A DNA stretch of 64,000 bases from Akkermansiaceae bacterium UBA2381 (GTDB lineage Bacteria; Verrucomicrobiota; Verrucomicrobiia; Verrucomicrobiales; DEV007), in NCBI GenBank assembly GCA_002344215.1, contig DDSV01000051.1, positions 2,023 to 66,022 of the forward strand. The letters are read 5' to 3'. Under the pieces are notes generated by a model. That model saw nothing but the letters and a program-made list of their open reading frames with translations. It did no database searches and was not told the DNA's origin. This document shows positions 42,966-56,923 of this stretch, piece by piece. The position numbers were made by a program, and so were the translations under genes. The stretch's first letter is position 1, and every line of letters starts with the position of its first letter.

Positions 42966-44557
42966 ACCGGAACGAACGATTGGAGCGGGTTTCGCTGCTG
43001 ACCTCATCTCTCCTTGATGGGGTGATTTCGGCGGAGGGCCAGGCCGAGTTGAATGATCTTCTCCGCGGCGACCCGGAGACCTGCGAGCGTTACCTTGACC
43101 TTGTCGAGTCGCACGCGCTTCTCGTCCAGGAACACGCGGGCGACTCCCTGCCGGATGAGATCGCGGGCATCCTGCCCTTTACCACGGGGAATCGCCCGGC
43201 CCATGCTCCGGCGTCTCGCGTTGCGATCCCCTGGTGGCCGGTGCTCGCGGCGGCGGCCTCGTTGACGCTGCTCGTGAACGGCTATTTGCTCTTGAAGGAC
43301 AGGACTCCGGTGGAGCCCTCACATCAACCCGGCGTGGCCGTCCTGAGTCGTCTCGTCGAAGTCGAGTGGAGCGGGCCGGGGGGCAGTCCGGAGGAGGGGG
43401 CGACGGTGCCGCCGGGTGTCTTCGAATTAAAATCCGGTCTCGCCCAGTTGGAGTTTTTCAGCGGAGCGACGCTCATCATCGAAGGACCCGCCAAGCTGGA
43501 TCTGGTCTCGTCGTGGCGGGTGATTTGTCGTAGTGGTCGTCTGCGCGCCTTTGTGCCCGAGCCGGCCCAGGGATTCACCATTGCCACACCCGATTACGAT
43601 GCGGTCGATCTCGGAACCGAGTTCGCCCTCAGTGTGGGCGGCGACGGAGGCAGTGAGGTCCACGTTGTGGATGGAGAAGTTCGTCTCGATGCTCCCGACG
43701 GCCGTGAACTCCGGAGCCTCGGCGCGGGAACGGCGGTGCGCTCCGCGGATGGAGCGATGACTTCCATTGAAAGTCGGGGCGAGGCTTTTGTTGATCGTCA
43801 GGAATTGCTCGAACTCGCCCGCGACGACTGGCGTTCGCGTTATGCCGGGTGGAAGGGACTGAGCGAGGAATTGCGAAAGGATCCCGCCACTCTCGTTTAT
43901 TTTGACTTTGAGGAACAGGACCCGTGGGACCGCGCCCTCACTAACCGCTCCCGTGCCGGAGTCGACGGTCTACCCGCCGGGGGTGCCATCATCGGGGCGC
44001 AGTGGACCCAGGGCCGCTGGCCGGGCAAAGGGGCGCTCGAATTCAAACGCATCAACGATCGCGTCCGCCTTCGTATCCCCGGCGAGTATGAGGCGATGAC
44101 CCTGTCCGCCTGGGTGCGGGCCGAGGGCTTTGATCGCTGGCTCAATTCGATCATGCTCACCGACGGTTGGGAGCGAGGCGAGGTACACTGGCAGATCAGC
44201 AACAAGGGGGAAATCATCCTCGGGGTCTCGGAGGGTATTAACTGCTATTCAGAGCCGGTCATCCACCCGAGTGATCTCGGACGCTGGATGCATCTCGCCG
44301 TGACGGTCGACGGAAGCTCGCAGAAAGGACGCATCGTGCATTATCTCGACGGACGACCCATCGCCAACGTGAGCTCCGATAAACCGCTCCCGCCTCTGCG
44401 GATCGGCGATGCGGAGATCGGGAACTGGCAGCATCAGGACAAGGGCAATCCCATCCGGAGCCTCAACGGACGCATCGACGATTTTTTTATTCTCAGCCGG
44501 GTCCTTTCTCCTGAGGAAATTCAAGCAATCTATCAAGCGGGATTGCCCAACGGTTAG
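42962..44557 (+). CDS. FecR-domain and LamG (concanavalin-like) membrane protein
   Basis: A 531-residue protein. The N-terminal cytoplasmic helix bundle (LTSSLLDGVISAEGQAELND, LRGDPETCERYLDLVESHAL) resembles an anti-sigma domain. One membrane helix follows (about 88-110, WPVLAAAASLTLLVNGYLLL). The periplasmic FecR-like beta domain is about 165-270 (FSGATLIIEGPAKLDLVSSW, YDAVDLGTEFALSV, VHVVDGEVRL), and the LamG jelly-roll is about 350-530 (MTLSAWVRAEGFDRWLNSIM, HYLDGRPIANV, GRIDDFFILSRVLSPEEIQ). It probably senses glycans or surface ligands and controls the coupled sigma factor. This architecture is characteristic of Planctomycetes and Verrucomicrobia. Confidence 0.9.
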   Translation: MNRNERLERVSLLTSSLLDGVISAEGQAELNDLLRGDPETCERYLDLVESHALLVQEHAGDSLPDEIAGILPFTTGNRPAHAPASRVAIPWWPVLAAAASLTLLVNGYLLLKDRTPVEPSHQPGVAVLSRLVEVEWSGPGGSPEEGATVPPGVFELKSGLAQLEFFSGATLIIEGPAKLDLVSSWRVICRSGRLRAFVPEPAQGFTIATPDYDAVDLGTEFALSVGGDGGSEVHVVDGEVRLDAPDGRELRSLGAGTAVRSADGAMTSIESRGEAFVDRQELLELARDDWRSRYAGWKGLSEELRKDPATLVYFDFEEQDPWDRALTNRSRAGVDGLPAGGAIIGAQWTQGRWPGKGALEFKRINDRVRLRIPGEYEAMTLSAWVRAEGFDRWLNSIMLTDGWERGEVHWQISNKGEIILGVSEGINCYSEPVIHPSDLGRWMHLAVTVDGSSQKGRIVHYLDGRPIANVSSDKPLPPLRIGDAEIGNWQHQDKGNPIRSLNGRIDDFFILSRVLSPEEIQAIYQAGLPNG

Positions 44558-44609
44558 GAAGAACTTTTTTCGCTCCGAAATCGGGCGATAGTTCGGGACT
44601 AACCCGAAC

Positions 44610-46412
44610 ATGATCATACTCGGAATCGAAGGCGGCGGAACGAGGACCTCGGTGGTGCTGGTGGACAGTGCGAGTGAGACCGTCCTCGCGAACTTCACGG
44701 CGGGGCCGGGCAATCTTCACTTCCTCGACCGTGACGCGCTCGCCGCTCATCTCGAAGAAATTCGTCGTCAGCTCCCCGTCACCCCGGATCGCATCGGGAT
44801 CGGCTTTGCCGGTGTCCGTTCGGAAGGGGATCGGGAAAGACTGACCGCCGCGGTGGCCAAAACCTGGCCAGGAGTTCCCGCCGTCGTGACCGATGACCTT
44901 GTCCTCGCGCTGGAGTCGACGACCTGGCCGGAGGATTGTGCGGCGCAGGTGCTTCTCGTGAGCGGCACCGGGTCGTGCTGCCTCGGTCGTCATCGAAACG
45001 GGAAAGTGGTCAAGGTCGGCGGTCGGGGTCATGTCATCGGGGATAGAGGCAGCTCCTGCGACATCGCCTTGCACGCGCTGCGTTCCATTGTCACGATCTC
45101 CGACATTCATGCCGACTGGCCGCCTCTCGGGGCCGACATCCTCACCTTTCTCCAGATGAACGATCCGGAATCGCTCATCGAATGGTCGTCGACGGCGAGC
45201 AAGACCGAACTGGCCAGCCTCGCCAGAGTTGTCTTCGCTGCGGCGGAATCCCGTCAGGATGAAATCGCCCTGGCAATTTTGAAACGGGCCGGCGAACGGC
45301 TCAGCAAGGACTCGGTCCACTGCGCCGCCCGGGTCGCGGCGCGGGGAGAGAAGGTCCAGTTCGTTCTCAACGGATCAGTGCTCCTGAAGAATCCCGCTTT
45401 CGCCGAAGGTGTCATTGCGAGGATACGTGAGTCCTGGCCCAACAGCGAAGTGACCTGCCTCGACGAGCCGAGCGTTCGCGGAGCCGTGGAGATGGCACGC
45501 AATCCGGAGGTGGCGACGACGACCCTGGTCTCAGTGAATCAGCCGAAGGCTTCAGCCGATCAGGCGACCACCGCCCGGAGCTGGCGTCCCGTTTCTGCAT
45601 CACCGACGGAACTGAGGCACCCGAAATCCACCAACTTCGCCGAGATGCCCATCGCCGGGGCTATCCGACTGATGCTCGAGGAGGACGAAACGATCCCGGC
45701 CAAAATTCTTGCCGAGAGCGAGCACATCGAGTGGACGGTCCGCGAGGTGGTTCGCGCTTTTTCCGAAGGAGGGCGGCTCATCTACTGCGGTGCCGGCACG
45801 AGCGGACGCCTCGGGGTCCTGGACGCGAGCGAATGTCCTCCGACCTTCCGCACGCCGGCGAATCTGGTTCAGGGCATCATCGCCGGGGGACGCACCGCCC
45901 TCTGGAGTGCGGTGGAAGGAGCGGAAGATGATTTCGCCGCCGGCGAAAAGGCGATCGAATTCCGCCGGATCGGGGCGGCGGACGTCGTGGTCGGGATTTC
46001 CGCGAGTGGACACGCCCCCTTCATTTGGGGCTGTCTCGGGGAGGCGAAAAAGCGCGGAGCGACGACGGTTCTCGTATGCTGCAATCCTGCCTACCGGGAC
46101 CACCCGCTCCTCGACGGGGCCATCCTGCCGGACACCGGGCCGGAGATCCTGACGGGTTCGACCCGGCTGAAATCGGGCACGGCCACCAAGCTTGTCCTCA
46201 ATCTCATCACGACCCTCGCGATGACCCATTCGGGAAAGGTCATGAGCAATCTGATGATCGATCTGAACCCCTCGAATGCAAAACTCCGCGACCGTGCCGT
46301 TCGCATTGTCAGGGACATCACCGGAGTCGCCGAGACGATCGCTCTCGATACCCTGGAGAAAACGGGCTGGAACGTTCGTGCCTCGTGTGAGGCGCTGCGT
46401 GAGGAGCGGTAG
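44610..46412 (+). CDS. Fusion of BadF/BadG-type amino-sugar kinase and N-acetylmuramic acid 6-phosphate etherase (MurQ)
   Basis: A 600-residue protein. Residues 1-300 are an ASKHA kinase: ILGIEGGGTRTSVVLVDSAS (phosphate 1), LLVSGTGSCCLGRHRNGKVV (phosphate 2) and the HVIGDRGSSCDIALHALR block of GlcNAc/MurNAc kinases. After a linker, about 320-600 is MurQ: RHPKSTNFAEMP, LIYCGAGTSGRLGVLDASECP with E408, WSAVEGAEDDFAAGE and VVVGISASGHAPFIWGCL, VKM-like SNLMIDLNPSNAKLRDRAVR. The pair would phosphorylate MurNAc and then cleave the lactyl ether to GlcNAc-6-P, two successive steps of cell-wall recycling in one chain. MurK and MurQ are usually separate proteins. Both halves keep their key motifs. Confidence 0.88.
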   Translation: MIILGIEGGGTRTSVVLVDSASETVLANFTAGPGNLHFLDRDALAAHLEEIRRQLPVTPDRIGIGFAGVRSEGDRERLTAAVAKTWPGVPAVVTDDLVLALESTTWPEDCAAQVLLVSGTGSCCLGRHRNGKVVKVGGRGHVIGDRGSSCDIALHALRSIVTISDIHADWPPLGADILTFLQMNDPESLIEWSSTASKTELASLARVVFAAAESRQDEIALAILKRAGERLSKDSVHCAARVAARGEKVQFVLNGSVLLKNPAFAEGVIARIRESWPNSEVTCLDEPSVRGAVEMARNPEVATTTLVSVNQPKASADQATTARSWRPVSASPTELRHPKSTNFAEMPIAGAIRLMLEEDETIPAKILAESEHIEWTVREVVRAFSEGGRLIYCGAGTSGRLGVLDASECPPTFRTPANLVQGIIAGGRTALWSAVEGAEDDFAAGEKAIEFRRIGAADVVVGISASGHAPFIWGCLGEAKKRGATTVLVCCNPAYRDHPLLDGAILPDTGPEILTGSTRLKSGTATKLVLNLITTLAMTHSGKVMSNLMIDLNPSNAKLRDRAVRIVRDITGVAETIALDTLEKTGWNVRASCEALREER

Positions 46413-46420
46413 AACGGAGA

Positions 46421-46446
46421 GGCAAGCGGAGCGCTTGCCCTACAGG
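46421..46446. repeat. Palindromic intergenic repeat, copy 1
   Basis: ggcaagcggagcgcttgcc is an 8-bp perfect stem followed by ctacagg. The same 26 bases recur at 46770-46795. It lies 8 bp after the fusion gene stop and could also act in transcript ending. Confidence 0.75.
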
Positions 46447-46483
46447 AGGCGGGGAGACCGCCCTCCCCGCAGGGTCGGAAAGG

Positions 46484-46621
46484 TTACTCTCCCATTTGCC
46501 CCCCGGGTCCGAGATGCGGATAACCCGTATTGGACTCTTCGCCCGGAGTACAGGATGAGATGATCGCAGATGCGGCGAGCAGACAGAGAGCCAGAAGGGA
46601 CAATTTAACGGAATTTTTCAT
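46484..46621 (-). CDS. Small lipoprotein (45 residues)
   Basis: A short frame begins MKNSVKLSLLALCLLAASAI and continues ISSC-TPGEESNTGYPHLGPGGQ. A basic n-region and a hydrophobic core end in I21-S22-S23-C24, a plausible lipobox with the Cys as lipid anchor, leaving a mature peptide of only about 22 residues rich in Gly and Pro. It resembles the many small entericidin-like lipoproteins near core genes. No strong Shine-Dalgarno is visible. It lies in the 438-bp gap between the kinase-MurQ and M-PPase genes, between two palindromic repeats. Confidence 0.55.
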   Translation of the reverse strand: MKNSVKLSLLALCLLAASAIISSCTPGEESNTGYPHLGPGGQMGE

Positions 46622-46769
46622 GGGTGGGTTAGGCAAGGTTGGATCGTGAGTTTGTTATTAAGCTTCGACACCTCCTGGTGTAGCGGAATCCATTCCCTAA
46701 GAAAGAAAATAAGCAGATTTCTTGTCTCTCCCGTTGGTGCCTCCCTTTGAGAGGCTGGCATATCCGGTG

Positions 46770-46827
46770 GCAAGCGGAGCGCTTGCCCTACAGGGGATGA
46801 GAAAATATGGATCCCTGTAGGGCGGCC
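46770..46827. repeat. Palindromic intergenic repeat, copy 2, with long hairpin before the M-PPase stop
   Basis: ggcaagcggagcgcttgcc (46770-46788) is followed by gccctacaggggat and, 12 bp on, atccctgtagggc: a near-perfect 13-bp stem ending 24 bp before the convergent M-PPase stop. It may end that transcript. Confidence 0.65.
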
Positions 46828-46850
46828 GCACCGGCTGCCTCTTTCACTCT

Positions 46851-49028
<2,178 letters not shown>

Positions 49029-49320
49029 CAAAAATGGCAGGGATTCTGGGGGTTGATAAAAATTAAGCGCTTAGCCTCTCAAATCTGCCCGGCAATGCAA
49101 GACTGTGATTGGCAAAAATTGTATACACCTCAGTTTTGACCGTGCAACCGAGGACATAGGCCGTATTGACGTAGAAGGTGGAAAAGGACGTGGTTTTCCC
49201 AGAAAGCGACGGTCTTGCCTCCCCTTTTCTTCTTTTTGACGGGGAACTGAAGAGTAACTCTTGCCGTGCCTACGGCTTTCTTTAAAGTGTCAGGTTCACC
49301 TCTCTCCGCCCGCCGACCTG

Positions 49321-52300
49321 ATGCCGACCGACCCCTTCATCCACCTTCATCTGCACACCGAATACTCCCTCCTCGACGGGGCGGTGCGGATCAAGGATCT
49401 GATGAAAAAGGCGGAGCGCTGCAAGATGCCGGCCGTGGCGATGACGGATCACGGGAACATTTTCGGGGCGATCGACTTCTATCAGCAGGCGAAAAAGGCC
49501 GGCATCAAACCCATCATCGGGTGTGAGGCCTATCTCACTCCTCCCGGAGTGGCCCTGACCGACAAGAAGGCCGAACCCGTCGCGGTGGGGGGCAAGGCAA
49601 AACGGAAGCGGAACTCTCACATCACCCTGCTCGCGGCGACCAACGAGGGATACGCGAACTTGATGAAGCTGACCAGTATCGGCCATCTCGAGGGACTGTA
49701 TTACAAACCCCGGATCGACAAGGAAACGCTGGCGGCGCATTCCAACGGCCTCATTTGTCTGAGCGGCTGCATCAATGGCGAGATCAATCAGTTCATCCAG
49801 AACGAAAATCTCGAGGCGGCCCGGAGGAGTCTCGGGGAGTTTGTTGATATCTTCGGCAAGGACCGCTTTTTCCTCGAGGTCCACGACCACGGCTTCACCG
49901 AACAGACCCTCTGCACGCGGCAGATGCGGGAGTTTGGCAAAGAATTCGGGGTCGGACTGGTGGCGGCGAACGACGTCCATTTTCTCAATCAGGCGGACCA
50001 CGATGCGCACGACGTCATGATCTGTATCGGGACCGGTTCACTCCTGATGGATGAAAACCGGATGAAATATTCCCCCGAGGTCTATTTCAAAACCACCAAC
50101 GAGATGGTCAAGCTCTTCAAGGAGCTTCCCGATGCGATCGCCAACACCCTGCGGATCGCCGAAATGTGTAATGTCGAGATCCACCTCGACTCGACGAGTT
50201 CGGAGAAATACCCTCAGTTCAAATCTCCGGACGGATCCCCGCGCGAGGCCTATTTTCGCAAAGTCTGTTTTGAAGGCCTCGCCGCACGATATGGCGAACG
50301 GGCGAACACGGATCATGAGCTGCGCGCCCGTCTCGACTATGAGATCGGAGTCATGGAGAAAATGGGTTTTGTCTCCTATTTTCTTATTACCTGGGACTTT
50401 GTTAAGTGGGCCAAAGACAACGGTGTCCCGGTCGGTCCGGGCCGGGGATCGGCGGCGGGATCACTCGTCGCTTATGTCCTTGAGATCACGGATATCTGTC
50501 CGCTCCGCTTCGGGTTGATCTTCGAACGATTCCTCAATCCGGAGCGTGTCTCACCGCCGGATATCGATATCGACTTCTGTCAGACCCGCCGGCCAGAAGT
50601 CATCGACTACGTGCGGCGGAAATACGGGGAACGGGCCGTTTCCCACATCGTGACCTTCGGCACGCTCGGCGCGAAGAGCGTCGTCCGTGACGTCGGACGC
50701 GTCATGGGCTTGAGCTACAGCGAGGGAGACCGGGTCGCGAAGATGATTCCGACCGAACTCAACATTACCCTCGCCGACGCGAAGAAAAAGAACCCCGAAC
50801 TGCGGGAGGAGATCGAGAACAATCCGAGCATCGCGGAACTGTGGCGTTACTCGACCTTCCTCGAGGGACTCACCCGGGGGACCGGGATTCACGCGGCGGG
50901 CATCGTTATCGGAGACCGCGATCTGACCAACTACATCCCCCTGACCCGCGGAAAAGAGGGTGAAGTCGTGACCCAGTTCGCGATGAGTCCGCTCACCGAC
51001 CTCGGGATGTTGAAGATGGACTTTCTCGGTCTCAAGACCCTGACCGTCGTCCAGGATGCCGTCGACCTCATCCGTCTGCACACGCCGGATTACAATCTCG
51101 ACAACGAGAGCTTCGACGACAAGGCCACCTTCGAGCTTCTCAACCGCGGCGAGACGACCGCGGTGTTCCAGTTGGAATCCGGCGGCATGATGAACCTCTG
51201 TCGTCAGTTCGACGTGACGCGGATTGAGGACATCATCGCGTTGATTGCGCTCTATCGCCCGGGTCCGATGGACCTCATTCCCGATTTCATTGAACGGAAG
51301 AAGGGGAAGAAAAAAGTCCAGTATCTCCATCCGCTCCTCGAAGAGGCGAGCAAGGAAACCTACGGCATTCTGATCTATCAGGAGCAGGTCCAGCGCGCCG
51401 CCAACCTGCTCGCCGGTTATTCGCTCGGTGAGGCTGACCTTCTCCGCCGCGCCATGGGGAAAAAGGATCTCTCGAAGATGATCCAGCAGCGGAAGAACTT
51501 CGTCGACGGCTGCAAGCGGGTTAACAATATCCCGGAAAAACAGGCGAACGACATCTTCGACTTGCTTGAGAAATTCGCGGGTTACGGTTTCAACAAATCG
51601 CACTCCGCCGCCTACGGACTCATCAGTTACCAGACCGCTTACCTCAAGGCCAACTACCCGGTCGAGTTCATGGCCGCGGTTTTGAGCAACGAGATCAACA
51701 ACACGGAAAAGATCTCCACCTTTGTTGCCGAGTGTCAGCGCATGGGCATCGCGATTCTCGCGCCCGATGTGAATCGCAGCATGTTGAAGTTTGTTCCCGA
51801 AGCGCAGGAATCAGGGAACAAGGCGATCCGTTTCGGACTCGCCGCGATCAAGAACGTGGGTGAGGCGGCCATGGACCTCGTCGTTCAGGAGCGCACCGCG
51901 AACGGCGAATTCAAGTCGCTCGAAGACTTCGCCGGTCGTCTCGACAGCAAGTCGGTGAACCGGAAAATTCTCGAAAACCTCATCAAGGCGGGCGCCTTTG
52001 ATTTTACGATGGAACGCCGTGACGAGATGTTTTCGCGCGTCGGTCAGGTCATCGCCGGGTCGAGCGCCGCGCAAAAGGATCGCGCCACGGGGCAGGCATC
52101 ACTTTTTGACATGAACGAACTCATGTCCGCCGCCGCCGTTCCCGATGTGATCGAGGAGGATCGCGTCGTCTGGAATCAGCGCGAATACCTCGCCCACGAG
52201 AAGGAACTGCTCGGCTTCTACGTGACCGGGCATCCTCTCGACGAGTACCGGGGCGTCATCGAGAAGGGGAAATTCTCCACTATCGCCGATCTCCCCCAGA

Positions 52301-52926
52301 TGAAGCCCGGGAAAAAACCGGAACGGTTTGCCGGGCTCATCGGGGAGGTCACCGTGAAATACACCAAGCGGGAAAGCAAACCGTTCGCGATTCTGATCTT
52401 CGAGGACTTTACCGGCATCACCGAGGTGATGGTCTGGAATGAGACCTATCAAAAGAGCAATCCGCTCCTCGTGAAGGGCAACGTCATCGAGATCAAGGCG
52501 AAGATCGAGCAGGACACCCGGACCGAGTCCAACCGGCTCATGGCCGACGAGATCAAGGCGATCGAATACGATCCCTCCTTTGTGCAGCGCTCTGTCACTC
52601 CCTTGAAAAACGGACACCTGAACGGGTCAGGTCACCCCTCGAACCCTGTCAGGTCTGCGGCCGGGGCGAATGGAAACGGGAGCAACGGTCATCACGACAC
52701 TCCCCCCTTTGCGACTCCGGTGCTGGTGCAACTCGATGCAGTGCGTGACACCGCTTCGGCCATCTCCGCCCTGCAGATCGCGGCGCTCGATCATCCCGGC
52801 GACCGTCCGCTTCATCTCAAGGTTCGCCGCGCCAACGGGCAGTTTGTCACGCTCGAAGCCGGACACCGCTACCGTGTTTCAGACGATTTCCTGACCGCCG
52901 AGGGAATCGAGCGCTGGCTCGGGTGA
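49321..52926 (+). CDS. dnaE: DNA polymerase III alpha subunit
   Basis: A 1201-residue replicative polymerase, ATG 49321 (MPTDPFIHLHLHTEYSLLDG). An N-terminal PHP domain has HLHTEYSLLDGAVRIKDLM, AMTDHGNIFGAIDFY and GCEAYL. The polymerase core has GPGRGSAAGSLVAYVLEITD, SPPDIDIDFCQTRRPEVIDY and AGIVIGDRDL, with the catalytic Asp cluster; then PGPMDLIPDFIERKKGKKKV, YGFNKSHSAAYGLISYQTAY, an HhH segment and a C-terminal OB fold (ERFAGLIGEVTVKYTKRESK) plus a diverged tail. It is the DnaE1 class used for chromosome replication. It converges with the amidase gene, with 15 bp between stops. The 290-bp region to hppA holds both divergent promoters. Confidence 0.97.
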   Translation: MPTDPFIHLHLHTEYSLLDGAVRIKDLMKKAERCKMPAVAMTDHGNIFGAIDFYQQAKKAGIKPIIGCEAYLTPPGVALTDKKAEPVAVGGKAKRKRNSHITLLAATNEGYANLMKLTSIGHLEGLYYKPRIDKETLAAHSNGLICLSGCINGEINQFIQNENLEAARRSLGEFVDIFGKDRFFLEVHDHGFTEQTLCTRQMREFGKEFGVGLVAANDVHFLNQADHDAHDVMICIGTGSLLMDENRMKYSPEVYFKTTNEMVKLFKELPDAIANTLRIAEMCNVEIHLDSTSSEKYPQFKSPDGSPREAYFRKVCFEGLAARYGERANTDHELRARLDYEIGVMEKMGFVSYFLITWDFVKWAKDNGVPVGPGRGSAAGSLVAYVLEITDICPLRFGLIFERFLNPERVSPPDIDIDFCQTRRPEVIDYVRRKYGERAVSHIVTFGTLGAKSVVRDVGRVMGLSYSEGDRVAKMIPTELNITLADAKKKNPELREEIENNPSIAELWRYSTFLEGLTRGTGIHAAGIVIGDRDLTNYIPLTRGKEGEVVTQFAMSPLTDLGMLKMDFLGLKTLTVVQDAVDLIRLHTPDYNLDNESFDDKATFELLNRGETTAVFQLESGGMMNLCRQFDVTRIEDIIALIALYRPGPMDLIPDFIERKKGKKKVQYLHPLLEEASKETYGILIYQEQVQRAANLLAGYSLGEADLLRRAMGKKDLSKMIQQRKNFVDGCKRVNNIPEKQANDIFDLLEKFAGYGFNKSHSAAYGLISYQTAYLKANYPVEFMAAVLSNEINNTEKISTFVAECQRMGIAILAPDVNRSMLKFVPEAQESGNKAIRFGLAAIKNVGEAAMDLVVQERTANGEFKSLEDFAGRLDSKSVNRKILENLIKAGAFDFTMERRDEMFSRVGQVIAGSSAAQKDRATGQASLFDMNELMSAAAVPDVIEEDRVVWNQREYLAHEKELLGFYVTGHPLDEYRGVIEKGKFSTIADLPQMKPGKKPERFAGLIGEVTVKYTKRESKPFAILIFEDFTGITEVMVWNETYQKSNPLLVKGNVIEIKAKIEQDTRTESNRLMADEIKAIEYDPSFVQRSVTPLKNGHLNGSGHPSNPVRSAAGANGNGSNGHHDTPPFATPVLVQLDAVRDTASAISALQIAALDHPGDRPLHLKVRRANGQFVTLEAGHRYRVSDDFLTAEGIERWLG

Positions 52927-52941
52927 GCGGAGTGAGTGAGA

Positions 52942-53940
52942 TCACTTCTTCCCGACCGCCGTCTTGAACCTTACGACCGCGTCCGCGATCGCCACCGCAC
53001 TGCGCTGGCGGTGTTCGGGATCGTTGATGAGTTTGGCTTCGGTCGGGTTGGTGACAAACCCTCCCTCGAAAAGAATCGCCGGCTTGTTGATGCCGCGGAG
53101 CACGTTGAAGCGGGCCCGCTTGATGCCGCGGTCGACCGACTTGAGCTCGGAAATGACGTGGGCGTGGACGGCGGTGGCGAGGGCGATATTCTCCGCGTCG
53201 CGGATGTTACCGGTGAGAAGGGAATTCCACGGGCTGCTCCCGTCGGTGGAACTGGTTCCCTGCGGGGCGAGCGCGTAGGTCTCGATCCCGTTGGCGGTCT
53301 TGGCACCCGACGAATTGAAATGAATGCTGATAAAAATCGCATTCTTCTGCCCGTTGGCGATCTCGACCCGCTGTCCGAGGGTGAGGAAGACGTCGTCCCG
53401 GCGGGTCAGCAGGGTCGTGAAACCGCGGGCCTGCAGCTCTTTTTCGAGTCGCAGGACCATGTCGAGAGTGTAGTCCTTCTCCCGTCCGTAGGCGCCTTTG
53501 GCACCCGTGTCGTGGGCCCCGTGACCGGCATCGAGGACTACCGTATCAAAGAGAATTGGCTTACGGATGTAACTCGGACGCACCACCGGATCGACCAGTT
53601 TGGCGAGGTCGACGGTGGAGAGCATCGCCATGCCGCCGTTTTCGATGACCGGGAAACTGAGGTTGAACTTGATATTGTTCACGTAGATCGACTCCGAACC
53701 GATCTTCCAGGTCATGACCAGGCTGGGGTGCTTGAAAATACGGTCGGCATCCTGTTTCGCGAAACGTTCGAACTGATAAAACTTGGCAACGTTCTCGTCC
53801 GAGACGTATTCCCGGCCATCGAGTTTGTAGACGTCCCAGTCTTTTGCCGAGAGAAAGGCCCCGTTCACCCAAAGGAGAAAGGACAGCGAGATCGCCAAAC
53901 GGATCGGGCTGGGGCTATTCTGTCTCGCGAGGAATCGCAT
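52942..53940 (-). CDS. N-acetylmuramoyl-L-alanine amidase (Amidase_3)
   Basis: A 332-residue exported zinc amidase that cleaves peptide side chains from peptidoglycan. A signal peptide (IRLAISLSFLLWVNGAFLSA) is followed by an about 95-residue N-terminal part resembling copper-amine-oxidase-like or AMIN-type substrate anchoring (YKLDGREYVSDENVAKFY). The catalytic domain has H140 (VVLDAGHGAHDTGAKG), E154, H207 (AIFISIHFNSSGA) and the late ILFEGGFVTNPTEAKLI, which supplies the catalytic Glu. All zinc ligands are present, so it should be active. It acts in cell separation or wall turnover. Confidence 0.92.
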   Translation of the reverse strand: MRFLARQNSPSPIRLAISLSFLLWVNGAFLSAKDWDVYKLDGREYVSDENVAKFYQFERFAKQDADRIFKHPSLVMTWKIGSESIYVNNIKFNLSFPVIENGGMAMLSTVDLAKLVDPVVRPSYIRKPILFDTVVLDAGHGAHDTGAKGAYGREKDYTLDMVLRLEKELQARGFTTLLTRRDDVFLTLGQRVEIANGQKNAIFISIHFNSSGAKTANGIETYALAPQGTSSTDGSSPWNSLLTGNIRDAENIALATAVHAHVISELKSVDRGIKRARFNVLRGINKPAILFEGGFVTNPTEAKLINDPEHRQRSAVAIADAVVRFKTAVGKK

Positions 53941-54094
53941 GGGTTCTTTGGATGCCGAAGGCTTCGCAACGGGAAATAGGACGGAAATATTAAGCTCTTA
54001 CCAAAATTAACGCAATCAGCGAAATGGGAATTCAGTTTTACAAAGGGGGCGCAAGGGACAAATAGTTTCGCCCCTCCCGTGAGAGGCAGAAATT

Positions 54095-56809
<2,715 letters not shown>

Positions 56810-56825
56810 GGAGCCCCGCCTCTTT

Positions 56826-56923
56826 CTTGATCTTGAACTTGGTCTTGATCATCATCCCTCATTAGATCGGCTGGAAAGACCAAGATCAGGATCAAGACCA
56901 GGAAGAAGAATAGGAACAGGAAG
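56826..56923. repeat. Inverted arrays of 6-bp repeats reaching the SDR start codon
   Basis: Left arm 56826-56849: cttgat cttgaa cttggt cttgat. Right arm 56878-56923: gaccaa gatcag gatcaa gaccag gaagaa gaatag gaacag gaag. The arms are partly reverse-complementary (gatcaagacca). The last units supply AGGAACAGGAAG directly before ATG 56924, so the ribosome binding site is part of the array. Confidence 0.85.
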
